Origin: Gemmatimonadota bacterium
GTDB lineage: Bacteria > Latescibacterota > UBA2968 > GCA-2709665
Direction of reading: 5' to 3'
DNA: 64,000 bases
Assembly: GCA_028877215.1 (NCBI GenBank)
Contig: JAPPFJ010000011.1
Location: 1-64,000 of the forward strand
Shown here: piece after piece, positions 54,034 through 62,926 of the stretch
How the letters are laid out: every line of letters starts with the position of its first letter
Position numbering within the stretch: the first letter of the stretch is position 1
Made by a program: the position numbers and the translations under genes
The notes under the pieces: model-generated
What the model saw: the letters and a program-made list of their open reading frames with translations, nothing else
Told to the model about the DNA's origin: nothing
Databases searched by the model: none

Positions 54034-55281
54034 CTACCGCTCCCACAAATCGCTCAGCGGAACCGCGAGCATGCGCTTGTCCGCAAGCGGGAGACAATCG
54101 CGGCCGGCGTAAAGCAGCACGCCGGACTGGAAATCCTCGCCGCAGCGATCTGCGAGCCGAACAAGCCCCTTCCCGTCTCCAGGGGCGAGCGTACGGGCGG
54201 CTTTGACTTCGATGCCCCATGTCCTTTGACCCAGGGTAATGACGATATCGACTTCCACCCGATCCTTGTCTCTATAATGCCAGAAACGCAAATCAGGTTC
54301 CGTCCACGTGGCCAGGGCGATGAGTTGCTGCACCACAAAAGACTCCAACAGATGTCCCATGCGGACCCTCCTGCCGAGCCAGTCGTACGCGGTCAGGTCG
54401 GCTAGGGTTGCGGCCAGCCCGGAATCGAGGAGATGGACCTTGGGTGATTTGATGAGCCGTTTGGCCGGGTTACGGTGCCACGCGGGCAGGCGTCGCACCA
54501 GAAAGAGCCGCTCGAGCACCACGACGTAGTGATTGACCGTCGACCGGTCAAGGCCGAGGGTATCGGCCAGATTGCTGGTGTTCAACAGTCCGGCGCTGCG
54601 AAGGGCCAACAGCTCCAACAGGCGGGACAATTCGTGCGCATCTCTTACCCGAGCCACGTCCCGCACGTCCCGATCGATGATGCTGCGCAGATACTGCCTA
54701 TGCCATTGCCGGGAGCGGACAGGCGTGCGCGTGAGCGGCTCGGGGTATCCGCCGGCGACCAGCCGGTCCTGCAGTGACTGCGCTTCGGGCGTCGCCTCCT
54801 GCCCGATTCCCGGCTCGATCGTGCCGTTCAACAGGTCGCTGAGGAAGCGGCCTGGCGCGCGCGCTTTTTCCGATTCCGTCAACGGATGCAACTGCGTGAT
54901 TTCCATCCGTCCAGCAAGGGATTCAGTTACGGTGGGCACCATCAACAGATTGGCCGAGCCGGTCAGCACGAAACGACCGGGACGTCGGTCCCGATCCACG
55001 GCGTGCTTGATGGCCGGGAGAATCGCCGGCGCTCGTTGCACTTCGTCAAGCGTCACCGCATCCGGCAGGCTTGCGACGAATCCGGACGGATCGGCCAGGG
55101 CGGTCTGATGGTAGTTGTACTCGTCCAGACTGATGTATGCGCGGTCGGGCGCGAGTTGCCGCACGATCGTGGTCTTCCCGCACTGCCGCGGTCCGAGCAC
55201 ACAGACCACCGGCGTGTCGGCCAACGCCTCACGGATGACGGGTTCCAGTGAGCGGGGAAACAGAGAACGGCTGGCGTCCAT
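54034..55281 (-). CDS. AAA+ ATPase, AAA_14/DUF4143 family
   Basis: 415 residues. Walker A LGPRQCGKTT near 29-38, Walker B VTLDEVQRAP near 75-84, and LTGSANLLM sensor motif near 110. The C-terminal DUF4143 part has a winged-helix-like segment (TLGLDRSTVNHYVVVLERL) and EVDIVITLGQRTWGIEVKAA, a PD-(D/E)XK-like core. Paralogous to the ATPase at 5-6 kb but not closely alike. Its ATG lies inside one of the CGTCCA repeats, and an equal repeat triplet lies just past its stop. Confidence 0.9.
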   Translation of the reverse strand: MDASRSLFPRSLEPVIREALADTPVVCVLGPRQCGKTTIVRQLAPDRAYISLDEYNYHQTALADPSGFVASLPDAVTLDEVQRAPAILPAIKHAVDRDRRPGRFVLTGSANLLMVPTVTESLAGRMEITQLHPLTESEKARAPGRFLSDLLNGTIEPGIGQEATPEAQSLQDRLVAGGYPEPLTRTPVRSRQWHRQYLRSIIDRDVRDVARVRDAHELSRLLELLALRSAGLLNTSNLADTLGLDRSTVNHYVVVLERLFLVRRLPAWHRNPAKRLIKSPKVHLLDSGLAATLADLTAYDWLGRRVRMGHLLESFVVQQLIALATWTEPDLRFWHYRDKDRVEVDIVITLGQRTWGIEVKAARTLAPGDGKGLVRLADRCGEDFQSGVLLYAGRDCLPLADKRMLAVPLSDLWER

Positions 55282-55334
55282 TTGTCGGATTTGTTAGCGT
55301 CCAATTGCCGGTTATGAGAGCGTCCATTTGTCGA
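55275..55334. repeat. CGTCCA-TTGTCGG triplet, right flank of DUF4143 ATPase
   Basis: Copies at 55275, 55298 (AATT variant) and 55321, each 23 bp apart. The first contains the ATPase start codon read on the minus strand (ATGGACG). On that strand the copies lie in the 5' leader, so they could be operator sites as well as recombination scars. Confidence 0.75.
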
Positions 55335-55477
55335 ATAACCGCGAGGTGGCAATATACAGGATCAGGGCGCAAACGTCAAGAAGAGAGTCTGTCTACGTCG
55401 CCACCAGCCGATCACGACGCGGCGTGCCGGCATAACCTCCTTTACCGCAACGGCGAAAGCAATCGGCGTTTCACCTT

Positions 55478-56620
55478 TTACCAATTCCCTCTTTCGCCGG
55501 CCATGGTCGTGACCGCTTCAACCAGCGTATCCAGCTCCGAGTCGCTGGTGTAGAACGCCACCGAAATCCGCACACCGGAAGGTTCGTTGATGTTGGTCGC
55601 CCGTTGGGCGATTTGCCAGCGGTTCCGGAGCGCGTCAGAGACTTCGTTCCCATCCATGCCCTCGACAGAGAAAGCGACGACGCCGGTCCGGGTTTCGGCG
55701 CGGCGTGAGCCGTTGATCCGCACGCCGGGAATGGCGTCCAGGCGTTCGCGCAGCGATTCCGCCTTTTGTGCCGCCTCCGCGGCGATAGGCTGCGGCCCTC
55801 CGACGCCGGCCAGGAAATCGAGACCCGCGCCGAGACCCAGGTAGAGTACGCTCGCCGGCGTTCCCGTCTCGTACTGCCGGGCCGTACCATCGGGAGCGTG
55901 CGGTTGCCGCAGCGGCTTCAGGAATTGCTGCGCGCCTTTCCTCACGTAGAGAAAGCCGGTACCCATTGGCGAGAGCAACCACTTGTAGCCGTTGGTGGCG
56001 TAGAAGTCACAGCCTGTTTCATGCAGATCCACCGGAAACTGCCCGACGGCCTGGCAGCCATCCCAGAGCGTAAGAATGCCGCGGGCCCGCGCCAGCGCGC
56101 AGATCTCGCGGGCGGGCAACCGGGTCCCCCAATCCGTCGTGACGTGGCTGAAACAGATCAGCCGGGTACGCGGCGTGATCGTCTGCTCCACCCGGCGCAG
56201 AAAAAGGTCTTTATCCTGGTCGATTTCGACCACTTTGACGATCGCCCCTTCACGGTCCGCCAGACCCTGGGCGGCCTGAAGGGGTACCGGATGTTCCTCA
56301 TTGGTTATGAGAACCTCGTCTCCCGGTTGCCACCGCAGCCCGCCGAGGACCAGACCGTATCCTTCGCCGGTGCTCATCGTCAACGCGATTTCCCCTGCAT
56401 CGGCTCCGAAGAAGCCGGCGATTTTGGCCGGCATTTCGCCCTCGGCCTCTCTCATTGCGGCGTACCAGTCGCTCGTACTGACACTGCCGCTGCGCAACTG
56501 CTGATAGCCCTCGGCGACCGCCTTGTTCACACTGACCGGCGACAGACCGATTCCAGCGGAGTTAAGGTAAACGCCGTGCTTCAAGCCCGGTATCTGGCCG
56601 CGAATCCACGCGATATCCAT
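55478..56620 (-). CDS. Class-V aminotransferase-fold PLP enzyme (cysteine desulfurase-like)
   Basis: 380 residues from the ATG at 56620, with GGAG upstream; the longer frame is rejected. YLNSAGIGLSPVSV opens the fold. HEEHPVPLQ-type substrate segment reads NEEHPVPLQ. LWDGCQAVGQFPVDL supplies the cofactor Asp/Gln, and the PLP Lys is in FYATNGYKWLLSPMGTG. No conserved Cys loop of an IscS-type desulfurase is apparent, so an isopenicillin-N-epimerase-like or lyase role is equally likely. Confidence 0.87.
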   Translation of the reverse strand: MDIAWIRGQIPGLKHGVYLNSAGIGLSPVSVNKAVAEGYQQLRSGSVSTSDWYAAMREAEGEMPAKIAGFFGADAGEIALTMSTGEGYGLVLGGLRWQPGDEVLITNEEHPVPLQAAQGLADREGAIVKVVEIDQDKDLFLRRVEQTITPRTRLICFSHVTTDWGTRLPAREICALARARGILTLWDGCQAVGQFPVDLHETGCDFYATNGYKWLLSPMGTGFLYVRKGAQQFLKPLRQPHAPDGTARQYETGTPASVLYLGLGAGLDFLAGVGGPQPIAAEAAQKAESLRERLDAIPGVRINGSRRAETRTGVVAFSVEGMDGNEVSDALRNRWQIAQRATNINEPSGVRISVAFYTSDSELDTLVEAVTTMAGERGNW

Positions 56621-56864
56621 GGGTACTCCTTTGAAATTGCAAGAGACCCCGAAATGACCGTGTCCCGGAGTCACACATGGAGCAACGGAACCTGTGAGTG
56701 TGGAAGAAGTGGTCGGCTTCGGACCGGGCGTCACTTACGATTCCACTCATCGTTCTTCGCCCGGAGGTGACTCTCCGTACCAGCTCAGTCTTCAGGCTGG
56801 ACATCGCGGAGGTCTTCCAGGATTTCATCGGCAGGGAGGGTTATTCGGCTGCCGATGACGTGCT
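56621..56864. other. Intergenic, possible decayed small gene
   Basis: The minus strand encodes SRITLPADEILEDLRDVQPED before a stop at about 56785. It looks like part of a lost coding sequence, but nothing further can be assigned. Confidence 0.25.
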
Positions 56865-57500
56865 GCCTCCCAGGTATCGAAACATGCAAATCGCACGGGG
56901 ATGATCCGATGCTGCAGTAGATCCTTCGTCGGCCTGGGGGGCCTCCTCTGGATGACAGCGGGAAGCATCTTGCTCGGCTATCGGCCAGCGTGTCATTCAG
57001 AGCGGAGCGAAGAATCTCCCGTCTTCTCGACTGTACGATTCGCAAATGGTCTTCAAAGACGAACCAGTGCGCGGACGCCTGACCAGCCTTTCGGCCTCCT
57101 CACGATGACAGCTACGGCGAAGGCGTGGGCGCAGCGTTTCGCCAATGGTTATCGTAACGCATGTCATTCAGAGCGCAGCGAAGAATCTCCCGTCTTCTCG
57201 ATTGTACGACCAGCTATTGTCTTTGAAGATGAACCTGTGCGCGGACGCCTTGCCAGCCCTTCGGCCTCCTCTGGATGACAGCGGGAAACAACGTGCTCGG
57301 CTATCGGCCATCATGTCATTCAGAGCGGAGCGAAGATCTGAGCGATACATTTCGCCAATGGTTATTGCAAGTCATGTTATTGAGAGCGGAGCGAAGAATC
57401 TCCCGTCTTCTCGACTGTACGATTAGCATATTGTCTTTGAAGATGAACCTGTGCGCGGACGCCTTGCCAGCCTTTCGGCCTTCTCTGGATGACAGTTTCA
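56865..57500. repeat. Tandem and diverged interspersed repeats
   Basis: Four copies of GTCATTCAGAGCG-AGCGAA begin at about 56992, 57162, 57315 and 57375 (the last diverged). Each is followed by GAATCTCCCGTCTTCTCGA and GTGCGCGGACGCCT connectors, giving units of about 150-170 bp. The core CTGCAGTAGATCCTTCGTC is at about 56912. Same family as the block at 45.2-46.1 kb. Confidence 0.75.
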
Positions 57501-57575
57501 GCGAAAGCTGATGCGGTGGGGGGGAGTACAAAGCCATATAGTATGTATATAACAGCCTGGCCAGACTCGAATCCT

Positions 57576-57812
57576 TCAGCTGATGGATTCAAACTCGTAA
57601 ACCAGGGTCTCAATCGTGCGAACGGGACGGCATCGCTCCCACACCGCTCGCTGCAAACGTGCAACGGTCTCGGGTGAGAAGTGCTTCTCGTCCGTCTCCA
57701 CGTTGACTCGAGCCGGGACGTTTTCAATCTGGAAGAGCTTCCCTTCCAACTCAATGTGGTAGGTCACCCTTTTCTTTAGCAGCATCTCGTTCCATGCGCT
57801 GTCTTCAGGCAT
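57576..57812 (-). CDS. YgiT/MqsA-like small protein without zinc-finger half
   Basis: 78 residues. VTYHIELEGKLFQIENVPARVNVETDEKHFSPETVARL (in two adjoining parts) and the ending RTIETLVYEFES match the YgiT-type antitoxin-like family. The CxxC pairs of the zinc half are absent, as in some variants. It overlaps the end of the AlbA_2/HATPase reading frame by 8 bp, so it is the second gene of that operon. A decayed copy of its 3' end is at 59943-60000. Confidence 0.7.
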   Translation of the reverse strand: MPEDSAWNEMLLKKRVTYHIELEGKLFQIENVPARVNVETDEKHFSPETVARLQRAVWERCRPVRTIETLVYEFESIS

Positions 57813-58154
57813 CGTCCTCTCCCAACTCCGTCAGAAGCTGCCGTCCCCTGTCCGTCAGCCGGTATTTCTGCTTGCTGCTGGTCGGTTTGTCCGGTATGGT
57901 CATTTCCAGCCAACCCGCTTCCATTAGTGGCTTACGATAGTTTGCCCGGAAAGTCTTCCGGTGCTTCAGTCCGAGGAACTCCATAATCTCATTTGCAAAG
58001 CGGGATCGCCTGCAATGCCAGACAACTTGTGCGGTGACTTGTGCGGTGACTTGTGCGGTCAGGTCCTCCAGGGCGTCCGAAAGCATATGTAACATATTGT
58101 CCGAAAGTGTGTTAGAGTCTTCTTGTAGATTTCTGTCAACTTGTGCGGTGATCT
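57805..58154 (-). pseudogene. Out-of-frame C-terminal part of the AlbA_2/HATPase gene
   Basis: This frame encodes RQITAQVDRNLQEDSNTL, then three TAQV units, then a winged-helix-like tail (FANEIMEFLGLKHRKTF, MEAGWLEMTIPDKP, YRLTDRGRQLL). That is the normal C terminus of COG2865-type proteins. It is out of frame with the upstream 5' part because of the 11-bp repeat at 58155-58187. An internal ATG-started frame of 96 codons (57805-58095) could be translated separately. Confidence 0.75.
58025..58060. repeat. 12-bp in-frame tandem repeat encoding TAQV
   Basis: Three copies of ACTTGTGCGGTG (last ends in C). Read on the minus strand they encode Thr-Ala-Gln-Val repeats, a frequent linker in this family. 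Length changes here would not shift the frame. Confidence 0.75.
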
Positions 58155-59333
58155 GGCGCCGACCAGGTGCCGACCTGGTGCAGACCTGTCATCAGCCACC
58201 TGCAGGGACTCGGTCACCGGCCGCCTGAAGGTCGTCGTCACCCACGACTCGGATACGTCGATCAGCGGTTCCGGAACCCCGTGTTCGCGGCACAGGTCAC
58301 GGATACGCCGGATACCGGAACCTATCCTTTCGACCGCGTCCATGCGGTGCAGGATTCCGAACAGCAGCGGATTACGTGGAATACTCTTCACACCCAAATC
58401 CGCTTCCGTCATCCCGGCGGGCAACCCACCCGGGCTTACGATTTCCAGCCGGTCGTTGAACAGGTAAATCTGTACATTGGCGGTGGATCTGTAGTCGCGA
58501 TGGGCCAAAGCGTTGACAACCGCCTCGCGAATGGCCTCTTCGGGCAGTTCCGGTCGCTCCTCCCTCCTTACGTGTTTAATGATGTACTCTACGTTGATTT
58601 TGGAGAGAATCCAGGTCATCACCTCTTCAATCATCGAATAGACGTCGCCGTGGAAGTCGCGCCTGTCCAGAATGCGCACCTTGTCAGTACCCATAAACAG
58701 GGCGCACGCGACGTCGGCGCTGACGTTGAACTTTCGGATGTCGCGGGCCAGCAACCAGGCGCCGGCGTGTGTCATCCGGCCATCTTCACCCGTCAGGTGC
58801 AGGTTTCGGAGCGCGGTCTCCGGATCCATGTTCTCGGGAATCTTGGCGCGGCGTTGAAACAGGGACCAGTTCTCATCATCAAGGTCATTCTCTAATGAAA
58901 ACCTGTCACACGCGGTTTCATCGAAATGGATCAGGCCTTCCTTATAGAAAAACTCACGGATTTCCTCGCGCGACATCTGCTGACTGCTTGCCTCTTCGCG
59001 GATGAAAAACTTTCCGCCGAAAGAGTAGGGCTTGCTGTGCTGCGCTGGTACGGTTACACAGAGTACGGCATCCACGCTTTCGATCTCCACCGCGATGGGC
59101 GGCTCAGCGCTACGGGCAATCGTCCGGACCTGGGACTTCAAGCGGTTGTGATTCGAAACACCGCGGATTCCGCCGTCGTCGGCAATGCCGATCAGGATCA
59201 CGCCTCCCGTGGCATTGGCAAAGGCGCATATCTCATGTCCGAGATCGGAAGTGACCGATCGTTTAAACTCAATGGTGTAACCTTCACCAAGAGTAGTCAG
59301 TTGAGCGAGGGTCTTTGGGTTCATATTGATCAT
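58059..59333 (-). CDS. AlbA_2 (Schlafen-type) plus HATPase protein, 5' part of a frame-disrupted gene
   Basis: 424 residues as read. AlbA_2 domain: EGYTIEFKRSV and GGVILIGIADDGGI near 18-56. HATPase_c_4-type region: REAVVNALAHRDYRS near 268, LEIVSPGGLPAGMT and VERIGSGIRRIRDLC. After VTTTFRRPVTESLQVADD the frame enters three 11-bp repeats and ends in 42 unconserved residues. The family winged-helix tail lies in another frame downstream. Removing one repeat unit would give one ORF of 505 residues (57805-59333). It is a paralogue of the gene at 17994. Confidence 0.85.
   Translation of the reverse strand: MINMNPKTLAQLTTLGEGYTIEFKRSVTSDLGHEICAFANATGGVILIGIADDGGIRGVSNHNRLKSQVRTIARSAEPPIAVEIESVDAVLCVTVPAQHSKPYSFGGKFFIREEASSQQMSREEIREFFYKEGLIHFDETACDRFSLENDLDDENWSLFQRRAKIPENMDPETALRNLHLTGEDGRMTHAGAWLLARDIRKFNVSADVACALFMGTDKVRILDRRDFHGDVYSMIEEVMTWILSKINVEYIIKHVRREERPELPEEAIREAVVNALAHRDYRSTANVQIYLFNDRLEIVSPGGLPAGMTEADLGVKSIPRNPLLFGILHRMDAVERIGSGIRRIRDLCREHGVPEPLIDVSESWVTTTFRRPVTESLQVADDRSAPGRHLVGARSPHKLTEIYKKTLTHFRTICYICFRTPWRT
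58155..58187. repeat. 11-bp tandem repeat (three copies) at the frame break
   Basis: Plus-strand units: GGCGCCGACCA, GGTGCCGACCT, GGTGCAGACCT. With three units (33 bp) the upstream frame bypasses the C-terminal tail. With two units (22 bp) it reads RSAPGRRQITAQV straight into the tail. The arrangement fits slipped-strand variation. Confidence 0.8.
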
Positions 59334-59942
59334 TGCCCGTTTTCACGCTGGGTGATCGGCTCTCGATTGAGTACACCTGGAACCGTCGATGGAACGAGTC
59401 GACTCCGCGGCATTTGTGGAAATGAAAAACGACCTCGGCAGGCAGGAACGAGAGAGGCCGTCATCGGTGAGTCAGGTCAACAATTGGGTTTGATTCTCAC
59501 CGCAACTTGGCGCTGGGACCTCGCCCCCGGTTGACATGGATTCTTCGTACAATCCGTCTTCGAATTTCCCTTCCGAATCGTCCTCTCCGACCGAAGAATT
59601 TCGTGGGTCAAGTCTATCCGCATCCTTGGATATACTAACTTCGCACAAGGAAGTCAAGGGCTTGCCGAAAACGAACCTCATTTTTTCGCAATAGGCAACC
59701 TAATTGATTGATTTTTCGACTCTTTACGTAAGCCGCTCCTCGGAAAACGGATTCCAAGACGTGAATCACATAGCCTGTCGAAAACTTCGTTTCCGATCGT
59801 CAACCTGAAGTCTGACCTGCACAGTGCCCGTAACGAGATGTTCCGTTTACCAACGCGAGCGATCTTCAACTGGTCTGATTAGGCCGATCCCCCATTGGCC
59901 GCAGTAAGCCGATCATTAACAGCTTATCGGATGCCGATACCT
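59334..59942. other. Intergenic region, nothing recognised
   Basis: About 600 bp with only short unsupported ORFs. No clear promoter for the AlbA_2 gene could be fixed in its first 100 bp. Confidence 0.4.
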
Positions 59943-60000
59943 TCAGGCGAGGGATTCATACTCGTAAACCGGGGTCTCGATAGTACGAACGGGATCGCAA
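59943..60000 (-). pseudogene. Remnant of a YgiT-like gene (3' end)
   Basis: The last 15 or so codons read VRTIETPVYEYESLA, matching the end of the gene at 57576 (VRTIETLVYEFES). DNA identity over about 55 bp is high. The upstream part of the frame is unrelated, so only the 3' end survives. Confidence 0.65.
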
Positions 60001-60121
60001 TTCGGAGTCTCGAAAAGAGCAGCAGTGACTGAATCTGCATGAGAGTTGTTTTGATGCAGAACGGGAGAAGCTAAAACCGCGACTGGTATATGATCTTCCG
60101 TTAGCGGCGGCTGGCGCATTA

Positions 60122-60679
60122 TCACATCGGCGCCGAATTACGGCGCTTCTCGTAGTATACGTCAATGATCACTTTCAGTGCGTGACTGATTTCACCAATT
60201 TCGAAACGGCCTCCAGGTTTCTCGTAGAGGTACCTATAATGCGTGTGCGAGTCACGGTGTGAACAAAGGACATCGCGTAGGGGATGCATCTTTGCGTGAA
60301 ACAACTCCTGTACCTCTGAATTAAGATTTCGCATACCGGGCTGGTCGGCCCATATCGAGTATGGGCTTACTTTTCGCATTCTCGCTTCCAGTAATTCTCT
60401 TGTGTTCTCACTCAGGGACAGGTACAAATTCAGCAAGTCATGAGTTTTGACAGGGATTTCGTTCTTTTCCCAGCACAGCAGCGCCTTCAGTGCGATTTCC
60501 GCCGCCAGCGACAACAGGATTGGACCCGCCAGTAGTTGTCCTTTGAAGAGCAGCAGATCCGATTCCAAAGACTGCTTCGAACCTTGTTCGATGTCCTGCA
60601 CAACACGCTGCAACGACCGCACGTTGTCCATCATGTTTTCTGCGTTCCATTTCACGTCCACACTGTCGCTGTCAGACAT
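60122..60679 (-). CDS. HEPN-domain-like protein
   Basis: 185 residues from the ATG at 60679. The HEPN pattern LLSLAAEIALKALLCWE followed by KTHDLLNLYLSL is clear. A candidate RNase motif R-x5-H occurs in RDVLCSHRD. HEPN proteins serve in toxin-antitoxin and defence systems, usually with a nucleotidyltransferase partner. None is adjacent here. AbiU2-like or unclassified HEPN are both possible. Confidence 0.65.
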   Translation of the reverse strand: MSDSDSVDVKWNAENMMDNVRSLQRVVQDIEQGSKQSLESDLLLFKGQLLAGPILLSLAAEIALKALLCWEKNEIPVKTHDLLNLYLSLSENTRELLEARMRKVSPYSIWADQPGMRNLNSEVQELFHAKMHPLRDVLCSHRDSHTHYRYLYEKPGGRFEIGEISHALKVIIDVYYEKRRNSAPM

Positions 60680-60792
60680 CGGACATTCTCTCTTGTTTAC
60701 ACTACCCGTCCCGTTAATTCTGCCGATTTCGGCGAATCTTACAGGGATCAACTCAATGCTGATTTACATTGTCGATCAATCCAGTCGTAAAA

Positions 60793-61060
60793 CGGGTTTG
60801 ATTCACTACGAAAGTCTCGAAAATTCGCGAAACATGTGGCTGGAGATATTGTCCACAGCCATTGGCAATACGAGTCTGTCCTACCTTCGCGAAGACTGTC
60901 ATCCAGAGGAGGCCCCCCGGGCCGACGAAGGATCTACTGCAGCATCGGATCATCCCCGCGCGATTTGCACGTGTTGATGCCTTAGAGGCAGCACGTCCGC
61001 ATCCAGCGCAGGACGGAAGCGGCGAAAGAATCTTCGACTCTGCTCAGAACGACATGCGAT
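60793..61060. repeat. Interspersed repeat, inverted relative to the 45-46 kb block
   Basis: The left end, AAAACGGGTTTGATTCAC and onward for 48 bp, is the reverse complement of 46068-46115. CATCCAGAGGAGGCC and GACGAAGGATCTACTGCAGC follow, the family core. The 61060-61320 stretch has no gene. Confidence 0.7.
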
Positions 61061-61320
61061 GCAACAAACATGAACGGATGGCAAACTGGTTTTCGTTATC
61101 CGAATAAGGCACGTACAAAATCGCCAATTTATGCCATTTTTCGATCCCCATCTCTGAGAGTCCCGCGGTTCCTGGACAGCAGTGATTGTCCACCAGAAAA
61201 GAAAACCCTGAGTGTTTTTAGGTATCGAGACGACCTGACAATCACTCAGCGATTGGGGCGACTTGGAGCGATTGCTGGGTAATTCTCAAAAAAACTGGAT
61301 GCGTTGTTTGATTATGTAGG

Positions 61321-62313
61321 TCAAAGGTGTTTTACGCCATTGGGGAGGAGGGGGCCAACGTCTGGATCTGCCTGTTGGACCTGATTGGTGATCTCTTCGA
61401 GCGCATCGGCGACGCAATGCCGATGACACATACCGGCCTCAAGTTCGAAACAGGTGAGGGCAACCGATTCGTCGGCCCGCAACCAGGCGCGGATTCTTTC
61501 CAGTGCATCGCCTCGATTTGGCAGGATCGTCTGTTCATAGGTCTTGAACAGGGTCTTGAAATCTGCATCCGTCTTGAGACCTCGGCGTCGCCGCGACTCA
61601 ATTCCAAGCTCCGGAAGATGTTCGTAACGAATTCCTACCCCGGAGCACGCCCGGTCAAGTGTCGTTTTTGAAAAGCCGTACTTGCGGCTGATCGCGTTCC
61701 GTCTCACGTCGCACAACAGGGTCGCGCCTTCACGAATAAGCAGATTGAGATAAGATTCCAGCGTTCGCCCTTCGTATCCGATGGTGAAAAGCTGCGACGG
61801 AGTTGCATTGGGTCGATTCGATTCAATCTGTTCAAGGGTCGGTCGATCGTCCTGCAAAACCTGCTCTGCGATTTCACTGTGAATTGCATAATACGGATAC
61901 CGCCGATAGGTATCCGCAACGAGCGCATTCCCTCGCAGTCTGTGATAGCGACTAGCGAACACGCGAGTCGAGTTGCCTTCTGATTTTCTCGCGATTTTAC
62001 TCCCGTCTTTAGTCAGGACCCATTTCTGGTCCTCGTCCGCGATCAGCCCCCATTCCATCAATCGGCGACGGTCGGCATAGCAGGTAAACGAGAATGGGCC
62101 ATATCTGTAGGGCACAAAGTCGTAGCGTCCTCGATGGTTTCCAGTTGCCGTGTTCGCCGAATGCTCTTTGCAGTAGAGAAATAGAAGCTTCTGAAAGTCC
62201 GTATTGCTCACATCACCACCAATCGCGTCAAGCAACCAAAGCAGCAGGCGTTGGCGGTTGTACAGACGCGGCATACTTGCTTCCGTTGGTTGTTGTACTG
62301 GCACACGCGCCAT
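61321..62313 (-). CDS. Panacea/SocA-like N terminus fused to a DUF488 domain
   Basis: 330 residues (an ATG at 62274 is an alternative start). Residues about 15-100 (LLWLLDAIGGDVSNTDFQKLLFLY, then FVPYRYGPFSFTCYADRRRL, in pieces) resemble Panacea/DUF4065-type proteins, which act as antitoxins or regulators. From about 175 a DUF488 domain follows: FTIGYEGRTLESYL, LLCDVRRNAISRKYGFSK, YEHLPELGI, and the Cys/His segment CFELEAGMCHRHCVADAL. DUF488 fusions of this kind are found in accessory islands; function unknown. Confidence 0.8.
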   Translation of the reverse strand: MARVPVQQPTEASMPRLYNRQRLLLWLLDAIGGDVSNTDFQKLLFLYCKEHSANTATGNHRGRYDFVPYRYGPFSFTCYADRRRLMEWGLIADEDQKWVLTKDGSKIARKSEGNSTRVFASRYHRLRGNALVADTYRRYPYYAIHSEIAEQVLQDDRPTLEQIESNRPNATPSQLFTIGYEGRTLESYLNLLIREGATLLCDVRRNAISRKYGFSKTTLDRACSGVGIRYEHLPELGIESRRRRGLKTDADFKTLFKTYEQTILPNRGDALERIRAWLRADESVALTCFELEAGMCHRHCVADALEEITNQVQQADPDVGPLLPNGVKHL

Positions 62314-62452
62314 TGGAATTCGTCCTGATCTTCCCAGTGTAATTGAGACGAAATTGGATACCAGATTCTGGCGTGAAAGCGGATGTTGCTACAGCGAACC
62401 CCTTCTCGAGTCTCCACATGGCGTGCGAGACCTCGCGCGCCATGATTGTCAC

Positions 62453-62926
62453 CTACTCCGCTAAGTCGTCAACGACTTCCCGGATGTAGTCTTGCAACTA
62501 GGGCACCGGCTCATTGTGGGAAATCAGAGCATCGACAAACTCCGTCCCGCCCCAAAATTCAGCCGCATGAACTGCCGCGTCCCTGATTTCAACATCATCC
62601 GTTGCCAGAGCGTCACGCACGAGTCCGGCGCGCCAGGCTGCATTTCCGATATCAGTTTGACGGCCAAGACAACGGAGAATCGATGAGGCGAAACTCGGGC
62701 GCTCAATGTCCTGGCACCCAGCGCCAAGCTGCTCAAGAATGCCCTCGTCTCTGGAAGAACGCAGTGCATCTTCTATTATTTGGTCGGCTGGATGGTCCAT
62801 TCCGTTCTCAATAGGGTCGGTCTCAAGAGCGCAGTACAGCGAATTTGCCAGCTTATTCCCTTTTTCAGTCAATTGTGGATCGCCTTCCGCAGTTGTCCAT
62901 GCGAAGCTGTCTGCATCCATGAGCAC
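62453..62926 (-). pseudogene. HEAT-like repeat protein gene with premature stop
   Basis: The 142-residue frame (62498-62926) has helical repeats (WRAGLVRDALATDDVEIRDAAVHAAEFWG in parts). It ends NEPVP at a TAG, but continues in the same frame with LQDYIREVVDDLAE to a second TAG at 62453. A Trp (TGG) at the first TAG would give a natural surface ending PWLQDYI. It may therefore be a recent nonsense mutation, or the shorter protein may still function. Confidence 0.55.

Noticed and set aside
56865..57500. CRISPR-like spacing of repeats
   Set aside because: Units are 60-170 bp, diverged, and the sequence between them is itself repeated, not spacer-like; no cas genes.
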